Shown here: positions 1-6,900 of the stretch, piece by piece | Numbering within the stretch: position 1 is the stretch's first letter | How the letters are laid out: each line of letters begins with the position of its first letter | Assembly (NCBI GenBank): GCA_003482905.1 | Contig: DMXM01000007.1 | Span: forward strand, 59,029 to 72,685 | Reading direction: 5' to 3' | DNA length: 13,657 bases | DNA from: Elusimicrobiota bacterium | GTDB lineage: Bacteria; Elusimicrobiota; Elusimicrobia; Elusimicrobiales; UBA9959 | Translations under genes and position numbers: made by a program | Notes under the pieces: model-generated | The model's database searches: none | Told to the model about the DNA's origin: nothing | Seen by the model: only the letters and a program-made list of their open reading frames with translations

Positions 1-62
1 CCCCCACGCCGTTAGGCACACGCCCCTCAAACGTGCGTGTCTACCAGTTCCACCACCCGAGC
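1..62 (-). tRNA. tRNA-Leu(GAG), 5' part, cut by the window edge
   Basis: Read on the minus strand from 62, the sequence begins GCTCGGG (5' acceptor strand), then TG and a D-arm of the leucine type (GGTGGAACTGGTAGACACG). The anticodon stem is CACGT/GCGTG around the seven-base loop TTGAGGG, which puts GAG at the anticodon and reads CUC/CUU leucine codons. A long variable arm follows (TGCC-TAAC-GGCG), as expected for a class II tRNA. The window ends in the T-stem (GGGGG), so the T-loop, the 3' acceptor strand and CCA are missing. The match to bacterial tRNA-Leu is strong by eye; the missing third prevents checking the acceptor pairing. Confidence 0.9.
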
Positions 63-130
63 ATAGATCCGTTTTGCAGGCCCCGGGGTTCCCCCCCGCC
101 GTAAGGCCACAAAAACCGCGTATAAAGAAC

Positions 131-147
131 TTGGTATATTTTACCAA
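131..147. promoter_or_regulatory. Palindrome TTGGTA-TATTT-TACCAA with facing extended -10 boxes
   Basis: A perfect 6-bp inverted repeat with a 5-base centre lies between the divergent tRNA-Leu and CNNM genes. On the plus strand it reads TGGTATATT (132-140), and on the minus strand TGGTAAAAT (146-138); both fit an extended -10 element (TGnTATAAT-like). The minus-strand box would start the tRNA precursor near 131, about 70 bases before the mature 5' end. It may be simply two overlapping promoters, or an operator. Only the dyad is seen directly; its role is inferred. Confidence 0.4.
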
Positions 148-170
148 ATTCAAAACATAAATTGTAAAAT
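141..170 (+). promoter_or_regulatory. Candidate promoter of the CNNM-EIIA gene
   Basis: TTACCA (141-146), an 18-base spacer and TAAAAT (165-170) resemble a housekeeping promoter. Its expected start point lies at about 176-178, at the ATG at 178, so the transcript would have almost no leader. The GGGG at 173-176 is too close to the ATG to be a normal Shine-Dalgarno site. The alternative is the extended -10 at 132-140, giving a leader of about 30 bases. Confidence 0.35.
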
Positions 171-177
171 ATGGGGA

Positions 178-1698
178 ATGACGGAAATACTTTACCTGCT
201 GGCGGCGCTGTTCTTCCTGCTGCTCAACGCCTTCTTCGTGCTCTCCGAATTCGCCGTGGTGAAAGTGCGTTTCACCCGCCTGGAAGAGCTGGCCGCCAAG
301 GGCGTCACCCGCGCTAAAATTGCCAAAGACGCGGTAAAAGACCTGGAAGCCTACCTCTCCACGGCGCAGCTCGGCATCACCATAGCCAGCATCGGCCTGG
401 GCTGGGTGGGCGAACCCGCCCTGGCGCATATAATCACCGCCCTCTTCACCCTATTTGGGCTCACCCTCACCCCGGCGGCCACCCACACCGCTGCCATCGC
501 CGTGGCCTTCTCCATAATAACCGGTTTCCACGTTGTGCTGGGCGAACTGGTCCCCAAGAACATGGCCATACGCATGCCGGAGAAATCCGCCTTGTGGATA
601 GCCGCCCCCTTCAAGTTCTTCCACACCGTCTTCTTCGTGCCCATGTGGCTGCTTAACGAAAGCGCCAACCTGGTGCTGCGCGTCCTGCGCATAAAGGCCA
701 ACCAGGAGGACACGGTGCATTCCGACGAGGAACTGCGCATGATCCTGGGGCAGTCGCAGGAACACGGCCGCATCTCGCTGGGGCGTCTTATGATGTTCGA
801 ACATCTCTTTGACTTCGCCAAAACGCGCGTAAAAGAAGTAATGACCCCTAAAAGCTCCATCAGCTTTATAAACATGGCGCTGTCCTGGGAGGAGAACCTT
901 AAAATGATCAGGGAGAAGCAGTACTCCCGCTACCCCGTTCTGCAGCCCGACGGCGCCATCGGCGGCTACGCGCACTTCAAGGACATGGCCGCCTGCTTCA
1001 TCGCCCAAAAAGCGGCAGCCCAGCCGGAGTTCGCCGCCATCAAGCGCCCGCTTTTCGAGATTTCGGAGGAGATATCGGTGGAACGCGCCCTCAGGGACTT
1101 CCAGGAAAAACGCATACAGCTGGCGCTGGTTAAAAGCGCCAGGGGCGAGTTCACCGGCCTGCTTACCATGGAAGATATCGTTGAAGAACTTACCGGCGAA
1201 ATCCGCGACGAATTCGAACAACCGCCCAAGCTGCTGCTCAGCCGCCTGCTGGTCCCGCACGCCTGCGAACTGGACCTGAAGGAAGCCGGCCGCTTCGAGG
1301 CCATAGAGGAAGTGCTGACCAAGCTTTACACGGCCTCCCCCTCCTTCGACAAGGCCGAGGCCTTAAAGGCCATAACCAAGCGCGAGACCAACTTCTCCAC
1401 GGCCCTCGGCCACCAGACCGCTTTCCCCCACGCCCGCCTGGCCTCCCTGTCCAAGCCCCTGCTGGCCATAGGCAAAAGCCGCGAAGGCATCTACTTCCCC
1501 TCCCCCGACAACCAGCCGGTGAAGATCATATTCCTCATTCTCACCCCGTTCAACGAACCCACTCTGCAGCTCAACATCCTGGCCCAACTGTCCGGCCTTA
1601 TCTCCAACCTCACCCTAAGAAAGCGCCTGCTCTCAGCCAAAACCCCCGAGAACATGCTGGACGTCATCAACACCTTCGAAAACAAAGTAATGAAATAA
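178..1698 (+). CDS. CNNM/DUF21-CBS membrane protein fused to a PTS EIIA-like domain
   Basis: A 506-residue inner-membrane protein of the hemolysin C/CorC (CNNM) type. Residues 1 to about 175 are the DUF21/CNNM transmembrane domain: a hydrophobic first helix with LLNAFFVLSEFAVV, then STAQLGITIASIGLGW and the family signature GELVPK at 122-127. Residues about 222-349 are a CBS pair starting at MTPKSS. CNNM proteins are linked to Mg2+ or other divalent cation export. The C-terminal part, from about 352, is not the usual CorC_HlyC domain. It matches the PTS EIIA type 2 (fructose/PtsN) fold: LDLKEAGRFEAIEEVL, then TALGHQTAFPHARL with His418 where EIIA proteins are phosphorylated, then REGIYFPSPDNQPVKIIFLI. 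A plausible reading is transport gated by PTS or nitrogen-PTS phosphorylation. The ATG at 178 precedes the first helix directly and no other start fits. The stop codon lies inside the hairpin repeat at 1694-1748. Confidence 0.88.
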   Translation: MTEILYLLAALFFLLLNAFFVLSEFAVVKVRFTRLEELAAKGVTRAKIAKDAVKDLEAYLSTAQLGITIASIGLGWVGEPALAHIITALFTLFGLTLTPAATHTAAIAVAFSIITGFHVVLGELVPKNMAIRMPEKSALWIAAPFKFFHTVFFVPMWLLNESANLVLRVLRIKANQEDTVHSDEELRMILGQSQEHGRISLGRLMMFEHLFDFAKTRVKEVMTPKSSISFINMALSWEENLKMIREKQYSRYPVLQPDGAIGGYAHFKDMAACFIAQKAAAQPEFAAIKRPLFEISEEISVERALRDFQEKRIQLALVKSARGEFTGLLTMEDIVEELTGEIRDEFEQPPKLLLSRLLVPHACELDLKEAGRFEAIEEVLTKLYTASPSFDKAEALKAITKRETNFSTALGHQTAFPHARLASLSKPLLAIGKSREGIYFPSPDNQPVKIIFLILTPFNEPTLQLNILAQLSGLISNLTLRKRLLSAKTPENMLDVINTFENKVMK

Positions 1699-1748
1699 TG
1701 GGGACAGGCTACTTTTTTGTTGCAAATAAGTAGCCTGTCCCCATTATT
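1694..1748. repeat. REP-like hairpin, copy 1 (core GGGGACAGGCTAC)
   Basis: Perfect 21-bp inverted arms (1694-1714 and 1728-1748) with a 13-base loop. The left arm contains the stop codon of the CNNM-EIIA gene, and the right arm ends 27 bases from the secG stop, so the element sits between two convergent genes. The core GGGGACAGGCTACTT recurs at 6780-6826 and 8490-8552. It could fold in RNA from either strand and stop or stabilise both transcripts. Sequence identity between loci, rather than stem structure alone, marks it as a dispersed repeat. Confidence 0.9.
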
Positions 1749-1775
1749 ATTGTTATTTATATTACCGCGTCTGGG

Positions 1776-2153
1776 TTACTTCTTGGCGGGGGCGGGTGCC
1801 GCTTTCGCGGGAGCGGCCTTTGGCGCCGGAGCCGCTGCGGGGGCCGGGGCAGGTGTGCCGGAGGCCGCGGGAGCCGCCTGCTGCTGTTGCTGCAGCGGGT
1901 ATTCCTGCACCACCGAGCGGAAACGCTGGCTGCTGCCGAAGATGGTGAGCAGCAGCGAAGTCACGGCGAACATGCCGGCCGCCACCGCGGTGAATTTCTT
2001 TATAAAGGAAGTACCGCTGGCCGCGTTAAAGAGCGAATCGCCGCCGCCGCCGAACATGGACAGCGCCGAACCCTTACTGGTCTGAAACAGCACAATGGAA
2101 ATTATGATGACGAACGCCAGTATAACGTGCAGGGTAACTATAAGTGTATACAT
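1776..2153 (-). CDS. secG: Preprotein translocase subunit SecG with Ala/Pro/Lys-rich tail
   Basis: A 125-residue protein with the SecG pattern: helix 1 at about 3-23, the cytoplasmic loop LFQTSKGSALSMFGGGGDSLFNAASG, and helix 2 at about 52-72. SecG is the small subunit of the SecYEG channel and assists protein export across the inner membrane. After about residue 85 comes a run of glutamines and then an alanine/proline/lysine tail of about 35 residues, low-complexity and longer than in typical SecG. The ATG at 2153 is preceded by a strong GGAGGAG site at seven to eight bases. It is the last gene of the gap/cpgs-like/pgk operon, 18 bases after pgk. The gap-pgk-(tpiA)-secG order is common in bacteria, and here tpiA is absent between pgk and secG. 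Confidence 0.93.
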   Translation of the reverse strand: MYTLIVTLHVILAFVIIISIVLFQTSKGSALSMFGGGGDSLFNAASGTSFIKKFTAVAAGMFAVTSLLLTIFGSSQRFRSVVQEYPLQQQQQAAPAASGTPAPAPAAAPAPKAAPAKAAPAPAKK

Positions 2154-2171
2154 TTGTTTTCTCCTCCGAAT

Positions 2172-3389
2172 TTATTTCTGCGACAGCGCTACCAACCCCG
2201 GCAGCTGCTTTCCTTCCACGAACTCAAGGCTGGCGCCGCCGCCGGTCGAGCAGTGAGAAATATTTTCGCCTTTTACCTTGGCGGTCTTCAGCACGGACAG
2301 CGTGTCACCGCCGCCCAGTATGGTGGTGGCGCCGCCGCGGGTGGCCTGCGCCATGGCGTTGGCCACGGTTATGCTGCCGCTGGCGAAAGCCGGCGTTTCG
2401 AATATACCGACGGGGCCGTTCCAGAATATGGTCTTAGAGGCCTTTATCTTGTCCGCGAACAAGAGCTCCGTGCGGGGCCCTATATCCACGCCTATCCAGC
2501 CGTCCGGCACCGCCATGGCCTGGGTAACTTCCACCTTGGCGTCGGGCTTTATCTCAGTTACAATGCGGTGGTCCGCCGGCAGCAGCATCTCCACGTTATT
2601 GCGGTGCGCCTTCAAGATTATGTTCTTGGCCTCTTCCACTTTATCCGCCTCAAGCAGTGAGTTCCCTATATTGGTATTCTGCGCGGCCAGGAAGGTATAA
2701 GCCATGCCGCCGCCTATTATCAGCGTGTCCACCTTTTCTATAAGGCTGTAAAGCACGCTCAGTTTGTCCGCCACCTTGGCCCCGCCGATAATGGCCAGGA
2801 AAGGCCGCACGGGGTTCACCATGGCGCGGTCCAGGTATTCCAGCTCTTTCTGCACCAGGAAACCGACGGCCCCGGGGAGGAACTTGCAGATGGCGGAGGT
2901 GCTGCCATGCGCGCGGTGCAGCGCCCCGAAGGCCTCCTGCACAAAGAACTCGCCGTGTTTGGCCAGCTGTTTGGCGAAAGCCTCGTCGTTCTTCTCTTCC
3001 TCGGCGTGGTAGCGCAGGTTCTCGAGGAGCACTATCTCCCCCTTCTTCGCCGCCGCCACCACTTTATCCGCTTCCGGCCCCACGCAATCGGGCGCGAAAT
3101 GCACTTTAACGCCGGCCAGCTCGGCCAGGCGGCCTACCAGGGGCTTAAGACTGTATTTGGGTTCCGGCTTGCCTTTGGGGCGGCCCAGGTGCGCCATCAG
3201 CACAACCCGATTATTTCCCTCGAGCAGCAGTTTAACGGTCTTCATCGTCTCGCGCATGCGGGTGTCGTCCGTTATCACGCCGTCCTTCAGGGGCACATTG
3301 TAGTCCACGCGGACCAAAACGTTCTTATCCAAAAGGCGCGCGTCCTGCACTTTGGCCAGCTTTAAAACAGTCTTGTTTTCCGTGGTCAT
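2172..3389 (-). CDS. pgk: Phosphoglycerate kinase
   Basis: A 405-residue cytosolic enzyme that transfers the 1-phosphate of 1,3-bisphosphoglycerate to ADP, the first ATP-yielding step of glycolysis. Diagnostic stretches are present: NVLVRVDYNVPLKDG near the start, DDTRMRETMKT, MAHLGRPKG, GGAKVADKL in mid-protein, GGGMAYTFL, the hinge segment GPVGIFE, and the C-terminal GGGDTLSVL and HCSTGGGASLEF that bind nucleotide and phosphate. The length is normal for bacterial PGK. The start ATG at 3389 has an AGAGG site six bases upstream. The gene follows the cyclic-diphosphoglycerate-synthetase-like gene in the same operon after 60 bases containing a GC-rich hairpin. Small departures from the common consensus (GPVGIFE for GPMGVFE, GGGDTLS for GGGDSAA) are conservative. 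Confidence 0.97.
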   Translation of the reverse strand: MTTENKTVLKLAKVQDARLLDKNVLVRVDYNVPLKDGVITDDTRMRETMKTVKLLLEGNNRVVLMAHLGRPKGKPEPKYSLKPLVGRLAELAGVKVHFAPDCVGPEADKVVAAAKKGEIVLLENLRYHAEEEKNDEAFAKQLAKHGEFFVQEAFGALHRAHGSTSAICKFLPGAVGFLVQKELEYLDRAMVNPVRPFLAIIGGAKVADKLSVLYSLIEKVDTLIIGGGMAYTFLAAQNTNIGNSLLEADKVEEAKNIILKAHRNNVEMLLPADHRIVTEIKPDAKVEVTQAMAVPDGWIGVDIGPRTELLFADKIKASKTIFWNGPVGIFETPAFASGSITVANAMAQATRGGATTILGGGDTLSVLKTAKVKGENISHCSTGGGASLEFVEGKQLPGLVALSQK

Positions 3390-3414
3390 AATAACCTCTT
3401 AAATTTTAACCGCG

Positions 3415-3439
3415 CCCGGGCCGGAGTCGCCGGCCCGGG
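3415..3439 (-). other. GC-rich intercistronic hairpin before pgk
   Basis: A perfect 10-bp inverted repeat, CCCGGGCCGG with a five-base loop, lies in the 60-base gap between the cpgs-like stop and the pgk Shine-Dalgarno site. On the minus strand it is not followed by a run of T, so it is unlikely to be a simple intrinsic terminator. A role as an RNA-processing or stability element is possible. Confidence 0.6.
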
Positions 3440-3449
3440 GCGGCTTGGC

Positions 3450-4763
3450 TTATATTACTTTCTTAACGGCGGCGATCAAACCGCCGGCCTTGCGCTCTTT
3501 AAGCGAGTAGTTCACGCGCACCGAGGGCTTGTTGAACTTCAGGTGCTTGGCCAGGTCGATAGGGGTCCCTACCATGACCAGGTCCGCCGGTATCGCGTTT
3601 ATGGTCTTGTTCAGTTCCGCCATCTGGGCGTCGCCGTAACCCATGGCGGGCAGTATTTCCTTAAGCTGCTTGAAGTTCTCGAACACTTTCTTTATGGTGC
3701 CTATGGCGTAAGGGCGGGGGTCCACTATGGCCCTGGCCCCGTACTTCTTGGCCGCCACGTAGGCCGCGCCGTAGGACATGTCGCCGTGGGTAAGGGTGGG
3801 GCCGTCTTCTACTACCAGCACTTTCTTCCCTTTCACCACGCCGCCGCCCTCAACGCCCACCAGGCTGTCCGCCTCGATGATAACGGCCTTCGGGTTCATC
3901 GCTTTAATATTCGCCCTCACCGTGGCGATCTCCGCCTTGGTGGCATTGTTGACCTTGTTTATCACAACAACGTCCGCCATGCGCAGGTTGACCGCGCCGG
4001 GGTGGAAGGTGGCTTCATGTCCCGCGCGCAGGGGGTCGGTCACCACTATCTGCAGGTCGGGCTTGTAGAAGGACATGTCGTTATTGCCGCCGTCCCACAG
4101 TATAACGTCGGCTTCCTTTTCGGCGCGCGCGAGTATCTGGCCGTAGTCCACGCCGGCGTATATTATGTGGCCGGCGGCTATGTGCGGTTCGTACTCTTCC
4201 ATCTCTTCGATGGTGCACTTGTGCGTCTTCAGGTCGGCCAGGGTCTCGTAGCGCTGCCAGGTCTGTTTTACCAGGTCGCCGTAGGGCATGGGGTGGCGTA
4301 TGGCCACCACTTTTTTGCCCAGGGATTTAAGGATGTCCGCTATATAGCGCGTGGTCTGGCTCTTGCCGCAGCCGGTGCGCACGGCGCACACGGAGATCAC
4401 GGGTTTGCGGGATTTGATATAGGTGTGCTCGCCGGACAGCAGCTTGAAGTCCGCGCCGCAGGCCAGCGCCAGCGAACCCTTGGCCATCACGGTATTAAAA
4501 GACACGTCGGAGTAGGAGAACACCACCTCGTCCACCTTAAGCTTCTTTATAAGCTCGGGCATTTCCTTCTCTTCGTAGATGTTGATGCCTTTCGGGTACA
4601 GCTTGCCGGAAAGTTCCTTGGGGTACTTGCGGCCCGCTATGTTGGGGATCTGGTAGGCGGTGAAGGCCACCACTTCGTAAGCCGCGTTGTCGCGGTAGTA
4701 AACGTTGAAGTTATGGAAGTCGCGGCCGGCGGCTCCCATTATCAGCACTCTTTTCTTAGCCAT
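3450..4763 (-). CDS. P-loop protein of the COG2403 / cyclic 2,3-diphosphoglycerate synthetase-like family
   Basis: A 437-residue soluble protein. An N-terminal nucleotide-fold segment (KKRVLIMGAAGRDFHNFN, residues 3-20) is followed by AVRTGCGKSQTTR (127-139), a P-loop with Lys134 and Ser135. Next come HPMPYGDL, an acidic strand ILWDGGNND (Walker B-like, about residue 220), TDPLRAGHE, and VINKVNNA, which resembles a GTPase NKxD motif. This is the layout of the predicted-GTPase family COG2403, related to archaeal cyclic 2,3-diphosphoglycerate synthetase, which makes cDPG from 2,3-diphosphoglycerate with ATP. Its position between gap and pgk, whose substrate 1,3-bisphosphoglycerate is chemically close, supports a role in triose-phosphate metabolism. 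The exact reaction is not shown by sequence. The ATG at 4763 has a GAGGAG site about eight bases upstream. Family membership is firm; the enzymatic name is not. Confidence 0.72.
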   Translation of the reverse strand: MAKKRVLIMGAAGRDFHNFNVYYRDNAAYEVVAFTAYQIPNIAGRKYPKELSGKLYPKGINIYEEKEMPELIKKLKVDEVVFSYSDVSFNTVMAKGSLALACGADFKLLSGEHTYIKSRKPVISVCAVRTGCGKSQTTRYIADILKSLGKKVVAIRHPMPYGDLVKQTWQRYETLADLKTHKCTIEEMEEYEPHIAAGHIIYAGVDYGQILARAEKEADVILWDGGNNDMSFYKPDLQIVVTDPLRAGHEATFHPGAVNLRMADVVVINKVNNATKAEIATVRANIKAMNPKAVIIEADSLVGVEGGGVVKGKKVLVVEDGPTLTHGDMSYGAAYVAAKKYGARAIVDPRPYAIGTIKKVFENFKQLKEILPAMGYGDAQMAELNKTINAIPADLVMVGTPIDLAKHLKFNKPSVRVNYSLKERKAGGLIAAVKKVI

Positions 4764-4805
4764 TGTTGCTCTCCTCTAAAGAACGCGCACAAGCCGGGCG
4801 TCTTA

Positions 4806-4827
4806 GGGTGGCGCCGTAGCGCCACCC
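4806..4827 (-). other. GC-rich intercistronic hairpin after gap
   Basis: A perfect 9-bp inverted repeat, GGGTGGCGC around CGTA, lies in the 79-base gap between the gap stop and the Shine-Dalgarno site of the next gene. On the minus strand no T run follows it. It is either a leaky terminator or a 3' stabiliser that would let gap mRNA exceed that of the downstream genes. Confidence 0.6.
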
Positions 4828-4842
4828 GACACCCAGGCTAAA

Positions 4843-5895
<1,053 letters not shown>

Positions 5896-5958
5896 TTTAA
5901 GTCTCCTTGCCCTGATTAAGGCGAATATATAACAAATCTATAGTGAACCGTCAGGATA

Positions 5959-5967
5959 ATTGTAGCA
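5959..5967 (-). promoter_or_regulatory. Candidate extended -10 of the gap operon
   Basis: On the minus strand this reads TGCTACAAT, one base off the extended -10 consensus. It would start transcription near 5952 and leave a leader of about 57 bases carrying the AAGGAG site of gap. No convincing -35 is seen at 17 bases. A second possibility is CTGACG followed after 17 bases by TATATA, closer to the gene. Confidence 0.4.
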
Positions 5968-6020
5968 AATTTCAATTTTCAGTTCCCCGAATCCCAAGCG
6001 CCAGACTCTCGCCCGCCTTC

Positions 6021-6029
6021 TGCTATAAT
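6021..6029 (+). promoter_or_regulatory. Extended -10 placing the transcript start on the ATG
   Basis: TGCTATAAT is a perfect extended -10 (TGnTATAAT). Its last T is seven bases before the A of the ATG at 6036, which is the usual distance to the first transcribed base. The transcript of the nucleotidyltransferase gene would therefore be leaderless. No Shine-Dalgarno sequence is seen, and the -35 region is poor, which an extended -10 can compensate. Confidence 0.6.
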
Positions 6030-6035
6030 ATCACC

Positions 6036-6578
6036 ATGGACCTCAAAAAGGCTCTGACCCTGATAGTGACGGAATTTGAAAAGAACGACGTACACTACGC
6101 CATTATAGGCGGCTTCGCGGTAGGCGCTTTAGGCATCCCGCGCAGCACAATAGACCTGGATTTCCTCGTTCCCGCTGATTCACTGCACAAGGTAGAGGCC
6201 ATAATGGTTGCCATGGGCTACAGGAAAGCTTTTGCCTCGGAAAACGCCTCCCAATATGTTTCCCCCTCCCCGGACATGGGCGAAGTCGACTTCCTTCACG
6301 CCTTCAGACCTATCTCAATAAAAATGCTGGCCGAAGCCGAAACTCTGCCGGTTTTCGGCAAAGAGGCCCGGGTAAAGGTATTAAAAGCCGAAGATATAAT
6401 AGCCCTTAAACTGCAATCCATAAACAACAACCCGGCCAGGCTGGCAAAAGACAACTCCGATATAGAAGAGCTTATGAAAAGCCGCAAATTAGACTGGGAA
6501 ATCCTGAAAACCTATTTCGAGCTATTCGGTTTGGAAAAGCGCTTCCTGGAACTGCGGGAGAAATATGCCGGAAAATAA
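6036..6578 (+). CDS. Nucleotidyltransferase-fold protein, possible toxin of a two-gene module
   Basis: A 180-residue protein of the polymerase-beta-type nucleotidyltransferase superfamily, in the broad AbiEii/MNT-like group. Residues 23-42 read IIGGFAVGALGIPRSTIDLD: the G25-G26 turn followed by the two metal-binding acids Asp40 and Asp42. A third acid, Asp85, sits in GEVDFL. The C-terminal helical part holds KAEDIIALKLQ and a later DNSDIEEL, typical of small AbiEii-like proteins. An in-frame start exists upstream at 5943, but the added 31 residues are unlike the family and would include the promoter, so 6036 is preferred. The gene overlaps a 68-residue partner by 14 bases. The substrate is unknown; related proteins transfer nucleotides to tRNA or proteins. 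Toxin function is inferred only from context. Confidence 0.8.
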   Translation: MDLKKALTLIVTEFEKNDVHYAIIGGFAVGALGIPRSTIDLDFLVPADSLHKVEAIMVAMGYRKAFASENASQYVSPSPDMGEVDFLHAFRPISIKMLAEAETLPVFGKEARVKVLKAEDIIALKLQSINNNPARLAKDNSDIEELMKSRKLDWEILKTYFELFGLEKRFLELREKYAGK

Positions 6579-6771
6579 AAAAAACCTGCTTTTCACCGAC
6601 TCCATCAACGCGGACATGGCGCAAATGGCGAAAAATAGAAAGACTTTTTTAAACAGCCAAGGCGAATACGACCCCGCAGCCTGGCTCGACTTCGCCACCC
6701 AGTTCAACGCCTATATGAACCACGCCCGCCGCCCCTTCACCCCCATCACCGGCAAAAACTTCAAGCTCTGA
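6565..6771 (+). CDS. Small 68-residue partner of the nucleotidyltransferase, unknown function
   Basis: A 68-residue acidic-basic mixed protein without a signal peptide or membrane segment. I do not recognise its family. Its start ATG at 6565 lies 14 bases inside the end of the nucleotidyltransferase gene and has GCGGGAG just upstream, so the two are translationally coupled. The N-terminal half is polar (NKKNLLFTDSINADMAQMAK). The second half has aromatic positions (DPAAWLDFATQFNAYMNHAR) and ends FTPITGKNFKL. Tight overlap with a nucleotidyltransferase is the usual arrangement of toxin-antitoxin pairs, so an antitoxin or accessory subunit is the most attractive guess. It is followed directly by the hairpin repeat at 6780. 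Coding is supported by the overlap, the ribosome-binding site and unremarkable codon use. Confidence 0.7.
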   Translation: MPENKKNLLFTDSINADMAQMAKNRKTFLNSQGEYDPAAWLDFATQFNAYMNHARRPFTPITGKNFKL

Positions 6772-6779
6772 CCTTATAC

Positions 6780-6826
6780 AAATGGGGACAGGCTACTTTT
6801 TACAAAAAAGTAGCCTGTCCCCATTT
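6780..6826. repeat. REP-like hairpin, copy 2 (core GGGGACAGGCTAC)
   Basis: Perfect 22-bp arms (6780-6801 and 6805-6826) with a three-base loop, between the convergent small partner gene (stop 6771) and AbiEii (stop 6901). It shares AATGGGGACAGGCTACTT and its complement with copy 1. It could terminate transcripts from both sides, since AT-rich tracts flank the loop but no long U-run follows the stem. Confidence 0.92.
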
Positions 6827-6900
6827 CCACCCAAATTCTAAAGTTGCTTTCATAAGCCCCCCTATTCAGACTTTTAATGCGCCAGGCACGGACCTCCGCG

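Noticed and set aside
3543..4841. Long plus-strand open frame antisense to the cpgs-like gene
   Set aside because: Its product is rich in His, Gly and Val without any family resemblance, as expected for the complement of a GC-biased gene. The minus-strand gene has clear motifs and a Shine-Dalgarno site.
5943..6035. N-terminal extension of the nucleotidyltransferase from an upstream ATG
   Set aside because: The added residues do not resemble the family, no ribosome-binding site precedes them, and they overlap the extended -10 that fits the ATG at 6036.
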